Positions 39,190 through 47,873 of a DNA stretch of 64,000 nucleotides are shown here, piece by piece (the first letter of the stretch is position 1; each line of letters opens with the position of its first letter). This stretch comes from Variovorax sp. PAMC 28711. GTDB taxonomy: Bacteria > Pseudomonadota > Gammaproteobacteria > Burkholderiales > Burkholderiaceae_C. Where the stretch lies: the NCBI RefSeq assembly GCF_001577265.1, contig NZ_CP014517.1, forward strand, positions 358,501 through 422,500, in the 5' to 3' direction. Made by a program: the position numbers and the translations under genes. Under the pieces are notes generated by a model. The model had not been told where the DNA came from. It saw only the letters and a list, made by a program, of their open reading frames with translations, and searched no databases.

Positions 39190-40065
39190 TCAGTTGTCGG
39201 TCGCGGGCGCTGCAGGCATGTAAGGCGAAGTGGGTGGCGGCGTCGTGAGAAGCGGCGAAGACAGTTCGGGCATCTGCACCGGCTGCGATGGCGGCATGTT
39301 GCCGCGTCCGAGCGCACCGCCGATCTCCATCTTCACCCGGCCGGGCGCCTTGCCGCCGCCTTTCGCAACGCCGCCCCCACCGGGCTTCAGGTAGGCGTAG
39401 AGCTGCAGCACCGTCTTCACGTAATTCTGCGTCTCTTTGTAGTTGGGGATCTTGTTGCCCGCGCGCTGGACCGCCCCTTCGCCCGCGTTGTAGGCGGCCA
39501 CGGCGAGTTCGAGGTCGCCCTGGAACAGCGCGATGAGGTCGCGCAAGTAGCGCGTCCCCGCGGCGATATTGACGCGCGGGTCGAACAGCTTCTTCTCGAT
39601 CGTCGCCTTCTTGTCGGCCTGCACGCCATAGCGCTGCGCGGTGGCGGGCATCAGTTGCATGAGGCCGATCGCGCCCTTGGGCGAGACCGCCTGCGCGTCG
39701 AATCCCGATTCGGCCGCGACGAGTGCCTGGAGCAATTCGTAGTCGATGGCGTGGCGCTGCGCGGCTTCGCGCAACGCGGCCTTGACGGTCTTGTAGCTGG
39801 GCGAGGCTTCGAACAACGCGACCAGCGTCTGCGACGCGGGCGGCACCTTGCCGGCCACGGGCGCGCCGGGCCGGCCGAGACCTTCGGCCGTGTCGAAACT
39901 TTGCCCGCCACGAAAGAAAAGTTGATAGCGCGCATCCAGCTTTTCGGCCGCGAAATGCGCGGTACCGCGCTCGTCGACGTAGCCGTAGATGTCGGCGGCG
40001 TGGACGACCGGCTGGAGCAGGAGCAACAGCAGGCCGAGCATCAACGCGCGACAGCTAGACATCAA
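39190..40065 (-). CDS. Lytic transglycosylase, SLT domain
   Basis: This 291-residue periplasmic peptidoglycan hydrolase has a signal peptide ([20 protein letters not shown] ... VHAAD), a short DUF4124-like region and an SLT domain. The catalytic Glu is in [20 protein letters not shown], followed by [14 protein letters not shown] and [16 protein letters not shown] Pro/Gly-rich tail follows. It cleaves glycan strands to 1,6-anhydro-muropeptides. Its start overlaps the parE 3' end by 11 bp and parC follows 34 bp after its stop, so a cell-wall enzyme is embedded between the two topoisomerase IV genes. Confidence 0.9.
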   Translation of the reverse strand: MMSSCRALMLGLLLLLLQPVVHAADIYGYVDERGTAHFAAEKLDARYQLFFRGGQSFDTAEGLGRPGAPVAGKVPPASQTLVALFEASPSYKTVKAALREAAQRHAIDYELLQALVAAESGFDAQAVSPKGAIGLMQLMPATAQRYGVQADKKATIEKKLFDPRVNIAAGTRYLRDLIALFQGDLELAVAAYNAGEGAVQRAGNKIPNYKETQNYVKTVLQLYAYLKPGGGGVAKGGGKAPGRVKMEIGGALGRGNMPPSQPVQMPELSSPLLTTPPPTSPYMPAAPATDN

Positions 40066-42043
40066 TCTCGATGTCGTCGGCGCGGATCTCCATCAGTTCA
40101 CGCCGCGCCGCCGCCTCGCCCTTGCCCATGAGCTTGGTGATCTCGCCCTGGGTCGCCGTGAAATCCATGCGGCCAAGCCGTATCTGAAGCAGGCGGCGCG
40201 TGTCCGGATTGAGCGTGGTTTCCCACAGCTGCTCGGCGCTCATTTCGCCCAGGCCCTTGAAGCGGCTGATGCTCCATGCACCTTCTTTCACGCCGTCCTT
40301 GCGCAGCTTGTCGAGCGTGGCGACGAGTTCGCCTTCGTCCAGCGCGTACACCTTGGAGGCCGGCTTCTTGCCACGGGCCGGCGCGTCCACGCGGAACAAA
40401 GGCGGCTTGGCGACGTACACGTGCCCCGCGTCGATCAGCTTCGGAAAGTGACGAAAGAACAGCGTGAGCAGCAGCACCTGGATGTGGGAGCCGTCGACGT
40501 CGGCGTCGCTCAGGATGCACACCTTGCCGTAGCGCAGACCGCTCATGTCGGGCAGGTCGTTCGGGCCGTGCGGATCGACGCCGATGGCCACCGAGATGTC
40601 GTGGATTTCGGTGTTGGCGAAGAGCCGGTCGCGGTCGACCTCCCAGGTGTTGAGCACCTTGCCGCGCAACGGCAGCACGGCCTGGCATTCCTTGTCGCGG
40701 CCCATCTTGGCACTGCCGCCAGCCGAATCGCCCTCGACCAGAAACACCTCGTTGTGACTGATGTCCTTGCTCTCGCAATCGGTCAGTTTGCCCGGCAGCA
40801 CGGCCACGCCGGAGCCCTTGCGTTTCTCGACCTTCTGGCCGGCCTTCTGGCGCGTCTGCGCGGCCTTGATGGCGAGCTCAGCGAGCTTCTTGCCGTAGTC
40901 GACGTGCTGGTTGAGCCACAGCTCGAGCGCCGGGCGCACGAAGCTGGACACCAGACGCACCGCATCGCGCGAGTTCAGGCGTTCCTTGATCTGGCCCTGG
41001 AACTGCGGATCGAGCACCTTGGCGCTCAGCACGTAGCTGGCGCGCGCGAACACGTCTTCGGGCAGCAGCTTCACGCCCTTGGGCAGCAGCGAATGGAATT
41101 CGATGAAGCTCTTGACGGCATTGAACAGGCCGTCGCGCAGGCCGCTTTCGTGTGTGCCGCCGGCGCTGGTCGGGATCAGGTTCACGTAGCTCTCGCGCAC
41201 CGGCTGGCCGTCTTCGGTGAAGGCCACGCACCAGTCGGCGCCCTCGCCTTCGGCGAAGTTGTCGGCGTTCTTGTCGGCATGGCCCGCGCCTTCGAACAGC
41301 GGGATCACCGGCTCGCCGTTGAGCGTCTGCATCAGGTAGTCACGGAGGCCGCCCTTGTACAGCCAGTTCTGGATGTCCTTGGTCTTCTCGTTGACCAGCG
41401 TCACGGTGACGCCCGGCATCAGCACGGCCTTGCTGCGCAGCAGGTGCATCAGCTCGGCCATCGGCAGCACGGCAGTTTCGAAATACTTGGCATCGGGCCA
41501 GGCGCGCACCGTGGTGCCTTGCTTGCGGTCGCCGGCGGTCTGCGGGCGGATCTCGAGTGCCTCGATCACGTCGCCGGCCGAGAACGCGAGCTGGGCGACC
41601 TTGCCTTCGCGGTACGACACCACCTCGAGCCGCTTGGACAGCGCATTGGTCACCGACACGCCGACGCCGTGCAAGCCACCGGAAAAACTGTAGGCACCGC
41701 CCGAGCCCTTGTCGAACTTGCCGCCGGCGTGCAGCCGGGTAAAGACCAGTTCGACCACCGGCGCCTTCTCTTCAGGGTGCATGCCGAACGGAATGCCCCG
41801 GCCGTCGTCTTCGATGCTGACCGACTGGTCGGCGTGCAGCGTGACCTTGATCTTCTTGCCGTACCCGGCGAGCGCCTCGTCGGCGGCGTTGTCGAGCACT
41901 TCCTGAATGATGTGCAGGGGGTTGTCGGTGCGGGTGTACATGCCCGGCCGCTGCTTGACGGGCTCGAGGCCCTTGAGGACGCGGATCGAACCTTCGGAAT
42001 AGCCGGACGGGGTCACTGAGGAAGTCTTGGGAGGAGTCGCCAT
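40055..42043 (-). CDS. parE: DNA topoisomerase IV subunit B
   Basis: This 662-residue ATPase subunit has the GHKL ATP-binding Bergerat fold (EVLDNAADEALAGYG; IEDDGRGIPFGMH; GGLHGVGVSVTNAL), a transducer domain and a TOPRIM domain (VEGDSAGGSAKMGRDKECQA; ILSDADVDGSHI). It starts at MATPPKTSSVTPSGYSEGSI (42043); the upstream extension to 42112 has no family sequence. A -10-like TACAAT (42052-42057) ends 8 bases before the ATG, so the transcript is probably leaderless. It is the first gene of parE-SLT-parC. Confidence 0.94.
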   Translation of the reverse strand: MATPPKTSSVTPSGYSEGSIRVLKGLEPVKQRPGMYTRTDNPLHIIQEVLDNAADEALAGYGKKIKVTLHADQSVSIEDDGRGIPFGMHPEEKAPVVELVFTRLHAGGKFDKGSGGAYSFSGGLHGVGVSVTNALSKRLEVVSYREGKVAQLAFSAGDVIEALEIRPQTAGDRKQGTTVRAWPDAKYFETAVLPMAELMHLLRSKAVLMPGVTVTLVNEKTKDIQNWLYKGGLRDYLMQTLNGEPVIPLFEGAGHADKNADNFAEGEGADWCVAFTEDGQPVRESYVNLIPTSAGGTHESGLRDGLFNAVKSFIEFHSLLPKGVKLLPEDVFARASYVLSAKVLDPQFQGQIKERLNSRDAVRLVSSFVRPALELWLNQHVDYGKKLAELAIKAAQTRQKAGQKVEKRKGSGVAVLPGKLTDCESKDISHNEVFLVEGDSAGGSAKMGRDKECQAVLPLRGKVLNTWEVDRDRLFANTEIHDISVAIGVDPHGPNDLPDMSGLRYGKVCILSDADVDGSHIQVLLLTLFFRHFPKLIDAGHVYVAKPPLFRVDAPARGKKPASKVYALDEGELVATLDKLRKDGVKEGAWSISRFKGLGEMSAEQLWETTLNPDTRRLLQIRLGRMDFTATQGEITKLMGKGEAAARRELMEIRADDIEIDV

Positions 42044-42131
42044 GGGGGCGGATTGTATTCGTCGAGCGACGCTGCACTGTATGGATGTACAGACCGCAGC
42101 AGAAGGACGCATCAGCGGCTACATTGCCCGG

Positions 42132-43348
42132 ATGAACGCCCAGGCTCGCGCCCTTTCCACCAAACAAGTCCTGCTGTGCGGCGCCTTGATCGTCACGCTC
42201 TCGATGGGCATCCGTCATGGCTTTGGCCTCTGGCTGCAACCGATCACCCAGGAGCAGGGCTGGACGCGGCAGACCTTTTCGTTCGCGCTCGCGATCCAGA
42301 ACCTGTCGTGGGGCGTGATCGGCGTCTTCGCCGGCATGCTGGCGGACAAGCTCGGCGCATTTCGCGTGTTGCTGATCGGCACTGTGCTCTACGCGCTGGG
42401 CCTCGCCGGCATGGCGCTGTCGCCGACGCCCTTTTTGTTCGCGATGACGGCCGGCGTGCTCATCGGCGCCGCGCAGGCAGGCACCACCTACGCCGTGATC
42501 TACGGCGTGATCGGGCGGCAGATTCCGGCGGAACGGCGGTCTTGGGCAATGGGCGTGGCCGCAGCCGCCGGCTCGTTCGGCCAGTTCCTCATGGTCCCGA
42601 TCGAGGGGCAACTGATCGCGCAGTTCGGCTGGCACACGGCGTTGCTGGTGCTGGCGGCGGTGGTGCTGCTGGTCGTGCCGCTGGCCTTCGGCCTGCGCGA
42701 ACCGCCCCGCGTGCTATCGGCCAATGCCCGCGCCAGCAAACCATCGTTCAGGCGGTGACCGAAGCCTTCAAATACCCGAGCTTCGGCCTGCTGATGGCCG
42801 GCTATTTCGTCTGCGGCTTCCAGGTGGTCTTCATCGGGGTGCACATGCCGAGCTATCTGCGCGACAAGGGCCTATCGCCCGAGGTGGCGAGCTACGCGCT
42901 GGCGCTCATCGGGCTGTTCAACGTGTTCGGCACCTACACCGCGGGCACGCTGGGGCAAAAGCTGGCCAAGCGGAAGATCCTGGCGGCCATCTACTTCGGG
43001 CGTGCCATCGCGATCGCGGTCTTTTTGATGGTGCCGATCTCGCCGCTCTCGGTTTATGTGTTCGCTGCGGTGATCGGCTTCCTGTGGCTGTCGACGGTGC
43101 CGCCGACCAACGCGCTGGTCGCGCAGATTTTCGGGGTGGCGCACCTGTCGATGCTGAGCGGCTTCGTGTTCCTCGGCCACCAGTTCGGCTCCTTCCTCGG
43201 TGTCTGGCTGGGCGGCTATCTGTATGACCGGACGGGCAGCTACGACATCGTCTGGTACATCTCGATCGCGCTGGGCGTTTTCGCGGCGCTGATCAACCTG
43301 CCGGTCAAGGAAACTGCGATCGTGCGCGCCACGCCGCAGCCCGCCTGA
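42132..43348 (+). CDS. MFS transporter, monocarboxylate-type (frameshifted as sequenced)
   Basis: This ~405-residue, 12-helix major facilitator starts MNAQARALSTKQVLLCGALI. It shows family loops such as GLWLQPITQEQGWTRQTFSF and GMLADKLGAFRVLLIG, and a second half with GTYTAGTLGQKLAKRKIL. It resembles oxalate/formate and monocarboxylate transporters. The frame is broken at CCC 42727-42729; one extra C yields ANAPRQQTIVQAVTEAFKYP and continuous reading to 43348. A TACATT hexamer (42120-42125) ends 6 bases before the ATG, again a leaderless arrangement. It is divergent from parE; the substrate is unknown. Confidence 0.85.
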
Positions 43349-43349
43349 C

Positions 43350-43490
43350 ATGGTGTCGCCCGCGCGTCATCGCTGGGCACAGGCCGGCTGGTGCGCGCTG
43401 GCGATCGTGGTGCTGGCCGGCGTCTTCGTGCTCTACACGCGACCGGCGTTCATGGTCGCGATGATCGACCAGGTCTGGGCCTGCTTTTGA
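43350..43490 (+). CDS. Small membrane protein (46 aa), unknown
   Basis: ATG 43350 encodes MVSPARHRWAQAGWCALAIV and continues through one hydrophobic helix (ALAIVVLAGVFVLY) to DQVWACF and a stop at 43490. It begins one base after the MFS stop, and its own stop overlaps the TTG start of the methyltransferase, so it is placed like a genuine coupled gene. Single-pass topology is likely; no function is known. Confidence 0.55.
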   Translation: MVSPARHRWAQAGWCALAIVVLAGVFVLYTRPAFMVAMIDQVWACF

Positions 43491-44068
43491 GCACCGACCA
43501 CGGCGTTGCTGCGCCTTCGCGCTGGATCGTGCGCTGGTCGCATCTGGTGCCGAGCGCCGGCCGTGTGCTGGACGTCGCCTGCGGCAGCGGCCGCCACGCA
43601 CGCTGGTTTGTCGAGCGAAACCATCCGGTCACCGGCGTGGACAGGTCGCAGGCGGCGATCAATGCGATCGCCGCGCTCGGGCCGGCGGTGCGCCCCGTCC
43701 ATGCCGACATCGAAGGCGGACCGTGGCCGTTGGCTGGCGAGACTTTTGATGCAGTGATTGTCACCAACTATCTCTGGCGACCACGGCTTGCCGCCATCGT
43801 CGGCGCCGTCGCGCCGGGCGGCGTCCTGTTGTACGAAACCTTTGCGGCGGGCAACGAAACTGTCGGCAAGCCGTCGCGCCCCGATTTCCTGTTGCAGCCG
43901 GGCGAACTGCTGACGGCCTGCGCCGGGTTGCGGGTGGTGGCGTACGAAAACGGCTTCATGGCCGCACCGGAGCGCTTCGTACAACGGATCGCCGCGGTCC
44001 GCCCCGCCGTCGATCCTCAGGAAAACCCGGCTCGCCACTCGCTGGGGTCGGGCCCGGCCAATCAGTAG
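43487..44068 (+). CDS. Class I SAM-dependent methyltransferase
   Basis: This ~193-residue protein has motif [16 protein letters not shown], an acidic residue after strand 2 ([14 protein letters not shown]), then [13 protein letters not shown] and an [12 protein letters not shown] post-motif. The start TTG 43487 overlaps the stop of the 46-residue gene (TTTTGA); the longer frame from 43391 would cover that gene. The family is broad and the substrate cannot be predicted. It ends just before dapA. Confidence 0.82.
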   Translation: MSTDHGVAAPSRWIVRWSHLVPSAGRVLDVACGSGRHARWFVERNHPVTGVDRSQAAINAIAALGPAVRPVHADIEGGPWPLAGETFDAVIVTNYLWRPRLAAIVGAVAPGGVLLYETFAAGNETVGKPSRPDFLLQPGELLTACAGLRVVAYENGFMAAPERFVQRIAAVRPAVDPQENPARHSLGSGPANQ

Positions 44069-44103
44069 AATGCCGGTTTCGTCCAACCGACAAAGAGATC
44101 CCC

Positions 44104-44994
44104 TTGGAGCAACTGACAGGCAGCATCGTCGCGCTGGTCACGCCGATGCACGAAGACGGCAGTGTCGACTACCCCGCCCTCCGCAAGCTCATCGACTGGC
44201 ACATCGACGAAGGCACCGACTGCCTCGGTGTGGTCGGCACCACCGGCGAATCGCCGACGGTCGACGTCGAAGAGCACTGCGAAATCATCCGCGTCTCGGT
44301 CGAACAGGCCAAAGGCCGCGTTCCAGTGATGGCCGGCTGCGGCGCGAACTCGACCAAAGAAGCGATCGAACTCGCCAAGTTCGCCAAAGGCGTCGGCGCG
44401 AATTCGCAGCTGCAGGTGGTCCCGTACTACAACAAGCCGACGCAAGAAGGCCAGTACCAGCATTTCAAGGCCATCGCCGAAGCGGTGGGCGACCTCCCGA
44501 CCGTGCTCTACAACGTGCCGGGGCGCACGGTCGCCGATATGGCGCACGACACCGTGCTGCGCCTCGCGCAGGTGCCGGGCATCATCGGCATCAAGGAGGC
44601 GACCGGCAACATCGAACGGGCCCAGTGGCTCATTCGCGATCTGCCGAAAAGCTTCGCGGTGTATTCGGGGGACGACCCCAGCGCCGTCGCGCTCATGCTG
44701 TGCGGCGGCCAGGGCAACATCAGCGTCACGGCCAACATTGCGCCGCGCAAGATGCACGAACTGTGCGTGGCGGCGATCGCCGGCGACGTGAAGAAGGCCA
44801 TGCGCATCCAGTTCGAACTGATGCCGCTGCACCGCCATCTGTTCGTCGAACCGAATCCGATCCCGCTGAAGTGGGCCATGGCGCGTCTCGGTCGCTGCGG
44901 CGGCGCGATGCGGCTGCCGCTGACCGAGCTGTCGGAGATCCATTGGCCCGTGGTGGAACGCGCGTTGCGCGACACCGGCCTGCTCAAGGACTGA
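44104..44994 (+). CDS. dapA: 4-hydroxy-tetrahydrodipicolinate synthase
   Basis: DapA condenses pyruvate with aspartate semialdehyde in lysine and meso-diaminopimelate synthesis. The 296-residue TIM barrel starts at TTG 44104 ([20 protein letters not shown]). It shows GTTGESPTV, then YYNKPTQEG and YNVPGRT, and the Schiff-base lysine in [11 protein letters not shown]. Length is normal. A TAGAAT hexamer (44066-44071) could be its -10. It is followed by bamC, a frequent neighbour in proteobacteria. Confidence 0.94.
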   Translation: MEQLTGSIVALVTPMHEDGSVDYPALRKLIDWHIDEGTDCLGVVGTTGESPTVDVEEHCEIIRVSVEQAKGRVPVMAGCGANSTKEAIELAKFAKGVGANSQLQVVPYYNKPTQEGQYQHFKAIAEAVGDLPTVLYNVPGRTVADMAHDTVLRLAQVPGIIGIKEATGNIERAQWLIRDLPKSFAVYSGDDPSAVALMLCGGQGNISVTANIAPRKMHELCVAAIAGDVKKAMRIQFELMPLHRHLFVEPNPIPLKWAMARLGRCGGAMRLPLTELSEIHWPVVERALRDTGLLKD

Positions 44995-45115
44995 GCGCAC
45001 TTTTCTGTCGCACGCGCAGAGCGGTCCAGGCAACCTTTTGCCGGGAATCCGCTCTGACGCTGTCATTGCGGTAACCCGACAACCTGATCGAACCATTCCA
45101 ACAAGGAAGACGACT

Positions 45116-46204
45116 TTGAACAACCTTTCGCGATTCGCACTGCTGGCACTGGTTGCCAACCTCGCCGCCTGCTCCGTCCTCGAGTCCGACAAGATCGACT
45201 ACAAGAGCGCCGGCAAGGCTCCGACGCTCGAAGTGCCGCCCGACCTTTCGCAGCTTTCGCGCGAAAACCGCTACGCCGTCCCCGGCGGCCCAGTGTCGGC
45301 CAATTCGTATCAGGCCGGCCTGGCCAATGCGCCGGGCCTTCCCACCGCCGTTTCGGCCGTCGGCGACGTGCGCATGGAACGCGCCGGCACGCAGCGTTGG
45401 ATCGTCGTCAACCGCACGCCCGAGCAACTCTGGGATCCGGTCAAGGATTTCTGGCAGGAGAACGGCTTCCTGCTGACCACCGAGCAGCGCAACCTCGGCA
45501 TCATGGAGACCGATTGGGCGGAGAACCGGGCCAAGCTGCCGCAGGACATCATTCGCAGCACCATCGGCAAGCTGGTCGATTCGATCTATTCCACGGGCGA
45601 ACTCGATCGCTTCCGCACCCGCATGGAACGTGGCCCGAACGGCGCCACCGAAATCTTCATCGCGCATCGCGGCATGGAAGAGGTCTACAGCAACCAGCGC
45701 AAAGACCAGACCGTCTGGCAGCCGCGCCCCGTCGATCCTGAACTCGAGACCGAATTCCTGCGCCGCCTGATGGTCAAGCTCGGCGTGTCACAAGAGCAGG
45801 CCAAGCTGCTCGCCGCCACGGCCGCACCGGTGCAAACCGCCAAGGTCACGAACATCGGCGGCCAGCCGGTCGCCCAGATCAGCGAAGGCTTCGAGCGGGC
45901 CTGGCGTCGTGTCGGCCTGGCACTCGACCGGACCGGCTTCACCGTAGAAGACCGCGATCGCAGCGCCGGAACCTATTTCGTGCGCTATGTGCCGCCGAAC
46001 CCCGACAAGAGCGAACCCGGCGTGCTGTCGAAGCTGTTCAGCTTCGGCCAGAGCGGCAAGGGCGAAGCGCCACTCAAGTTCCGCGTGCTGGTCAAGAGCC
46101 AGGGCGAGCAGAGCACCGTGTCGGTGCTGAACGAAGCCGGCGCGCCCGAGACGTCCGCCAACGCACAGCGCATCGTTCAGGTCATTGCCGACGACATGAA
46201 GTAA
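45116..46204 (+). CDS. bamC: Outer membrane protein assembly factor BamC (lipoprotein)
   Basis: This ~362-residue lipoprotein starts at TTG 45116 with AAGGAAGA upstream. The signal and lipobox are LLALVANLAACSVLESDK, then the conserved unstructured lead KAPTLEVPPDLSQLSRENRY, and two helix-grip domains follow. BamC is an accessory component of the BAM complex that inserts beta-barrels into the outer membrane. The frame back to 45038 lacks family sequence. It follows dapA by 121 bp and is followed by an MBL hydrolase gene 5 bp downstream. Confidence 0.9.
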   Translation: MNNLSRFALLALVANLAACSVLESDKIDYKSAGKAPTLEVPPDLSQLSRENRYAVPGGPVSANSYQAGLANAPGLPTAVSAVGDVRMERAGTQRWIVVNRTPEQLWDPVKDFWQENGFLLTTEQRNLGIMETDWAENRAKLPQDIIRSTIGKLVDSIYSTGELDRFRTRMERGPNGATEIFIAHRGMEEVYSNQRKDQTVWQPRPVDPELETEFLRRLMVKLGVSQEQAKLLAATAAPVQTAKVTNIGGQPVAQISEGFERAWRRVGLALDRTGFTVEDRDRSAGTYFVRYVPPNPDKSEPGVLSKLFSFGQSGKGEAPLKFRVLVKSQGEQSTVSVLNEAGAPETSANAQRIVQVIADDMK

Positions 46205-46209
46205 GCCGC

Positions 46210-46986
46210 GTGCTGCGCTTCCGAAGCCTCGGCAGCGGCAGCACCGGGAACGCCACGCTGGTGGAAGCCACCAGCGGCGGGCGCACCTCGCGGCTGCTCG
46301 TGGACTGCGGCTTCGCCCTGCGTCACCTCGACGCGCGGCTGGCCCGCGCAGGATTGAGCGCCGGCGATATCGATGCAGTGTTCGTCACGCACGAACACGG
46401 CGATCACATCGGTTGCGCGCATGCCCTCTCCCGCCGAAATCGAGTGCCCGTGTGGATGAGCGAGGGCACATGGCTGGCCACCGGCGGCCGCGACTACGAG
46501 GGGCGCGTGCATTTCGCGGTAGACGCAAGCGACATCGCAGTCGGCGAGCTGCTCGTGCAGCCCTTTACCGTGCCGCACGACGCCAAAGAACCGCTCCAGC
46601 TTCGCTGCACCGATGGCGCCCGGCACCTGGGCATCCTGACCGATCTCGGGCACGCGACCCCCCATGTGATGGCGCGGCTCGCCGGACTCGACGCGATGCT
46701 GCTGGAGTTCAATCACGACAGCGACCTGCTCGCGACTTCGGCCTACCCGGCCTTCCTAAAGCACCGCGTGGGCGGCAACTACGGCCACCTGTCGAACGCG
46801 GCTGCAGCGTCGATTGCCAGCGCCATCGCGCACGGCGGGCTTCGCCATGTCGTGGCGGCGCACCTCAGCGAGCAGAACAACCGGCCGGACATCGTGCGAC
46901 GCGTTCTGGCCGAAGCGCTCGGCGCGGCCGAGCACGACATGATCACGGCGACCGCTGCAGACGGATCGCCCTGGCTGGACGTCTGA
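46210..46986 (+). CDS. MBL-fold metallohydrolase (YycJ/WalJ-like)
   Basis: This 258-residue protein starts at GTG 46210 (MLRFRSLGSGSTGNATLVEA). It has metal-site motifs VTHEHGDHIGCA and LEFNHDSDLL, and a C-terminal HLSEQNNRPDIV typical of the YycJ group of metallo-beta-lactamase-fold phosphodiesterases. It follows bamC by 5 bp and is probably co-transcribed. Exonuclease-like activity has been suggested for relatives; a function here is not established. Confidence 0.87.
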   Translation: MLRFRSLGSGSTGNATLVEATSGGRTSRLLVDCGFALRHLDARLARAGLSAGDIDAVFVTHEHGDHIGCAHALSRRNRVPVWMSEGTWLATGGRDYEGRVHFAVDASDIAVGELLVQPFTVPHDAKEPLQLRCTDGARHLGILTDLGHATPHVMARLAGLDAMLLEFNHDSDLLATSAYPAFLKHRVGGNYGHLSNAAAASIASAIAHGGLRHVVAAHLSEQNNRPDIVRRVLAEALGAAEHDMITATAADGSPWLDV

Positions 46987-46993
46987 TCCATTG

Positions 46994-47019
46994 AAAAAGC
47001 CGCCCGAGGGCGGCTTTTT
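46994..47019. terminator. Bidirectional Rho-independent terminator
   Basis: A-run, 7-bp GC stem (GCCGCCC/GGGCGGC) and T-run between two convergent genes. It can terminate the dapA-bamC-MBL transcript on the plus strand and the small lipoprotein gene on the minus strand. Confidence 0.88.
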
Positions 47020-47036
47020 CTTGTGGGTGATGCAGG

Positions 47037-47276
47037 TTACTTCGGCGCGGAAGCAGCGTCCTTGGGCGCATCGGCGGAGGGGGTCGCCATCGTCGCATCG
47101 GGCGCCGGCGTCGGCGACATCGCACCGGGGGCGGCGGACTCTACAGCGGGCGCAGCGGGCGGCGTGACCACGGCCGGAGGCGGCGTGACCACCGCCGGCG
47201 CGGCATCTTCCTTCTTGCCGCAAGCTGTGAGTGCAGCCGCAGTGACCAGCGAAGCGATGAGAACAAATTTCTTCAT
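47037..47276 (-). CDS. Small Ala/Pro-rich lipoprotein (79 aa)
   Basis: It starts MKKFVLIASLVTAAALTACG, a lipoprotein signal with the lipobox LTAC, followed by a low-complexity tail rich in Pro, Ala and Val (AAPAVVTPPPAVVTPPAAPA). No folded domain is visible. It is probably an envelope lipoprotein of unknown role. An in-frame repeat of PPAVVTPP suggests a slippage-prone region. Confidence 0.7.
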   Translation of the reverse strand: MKKFVLIASLVTAAALTACGKKEDAAPAVVTPPPAVVTPPAAPAVESAAPGAMSPTPAPDATMATPSADAPKDAASAPK

Positions 47277-47363
47277 GAAATCTCCTGAGTGGATATCGAT
47301 GCAAAAATTCTAGACCTCGATGGCCGCGCAGCGACCGAATTCGCCGGGATTCGGGCCCTCGGC

Positions 47364-47873
47364 TTACAAGCCGAGCGTCGACGCCGGAAAACCCGGCCTG
47401 CCCTGGCGAATGCACTCGTCGATGCGCTCGCGCAGCGCGGCGCGGCGCTCCGGATCGCGGCCGCAAACGCCGCGCCCGCGCTCCGGGTCGACGCGGTGCA
47501 TGAACCACGAAGGCGTCCAGATGGCGCTGGGCACCGGCGGCGCGCCCGCCGCGTTGCAAACCCTGCATTCGACGATGTGGCTCCAGGTCTGGCGCCATTG
47601 CACGAAGCGCGCGTGTCCGCGCTCGAACACATCGAAGCGCTGGGCCAACAGGATGAAGCTGCGGCCACTGCGCGACCAGGCCTGGAGCGCCTCCAGCGTG
47701 GCACGCTCGCCCAACGGCCAGTCGGTGAAGGCGGGATCGCTCAGCACGATCTCGCGCCAGTTGTGGTGCGCGGCAGCCGCCAGCGCGATACGCAGGTTCG
47801 TGTCGAAGGCTTTGGGGCCATCGAAGGCGCCGTCCGGCAACGCGGCCAAATCGGGCAACGCGTCAGGTGCCAT
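47364..47873 (-). CDS. Conserved hypothetical protein (169 aa)
   Basis: ATG 47873 (MAPDALPDLAALPDGAFDGP) overlaps the 3' end of the cupin gene by 11 bp. The sequence has segments such as NWREIVLSDPAFTDWPLGER, then SRSGRSFILLAQRFDVFERG and RFVQWRQTWSHIVECR, and no signal peptide. I recognise a conserved proteobacterial hypothetical but no assigned function. Coupling to the oxygenase gene suggests a shared role. Confidence 0.72.
   Translation of the reverse strand: MAPDALPDLAALPDGAFDGPKAFDTNLRIALAAAAHHNWREIVLSDPAFTDWPLGERATLEALQAWSRSGRSFILLAQRFDVFERGHARFVQWRQTWSHIVECRVCNAAGAPPVPSAIWTPSWFMHRVDPERGRGVCGRDPERRAALRERIDECIRQGRPGFPASTLGL

Noticed and set aside
36837..39248. An 803-codon plus-strand open frame over parC
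   Set aside because: Mirror frame of parC; the opposite strand encodes clear topoisomerase sequence.
42077..42092. CTGTA-N6-TACAG inverted repeat between parE and the MFS gene as an operator
   Set aside because: Five-base arms occur often by chance and no regulator gene is adjacent.
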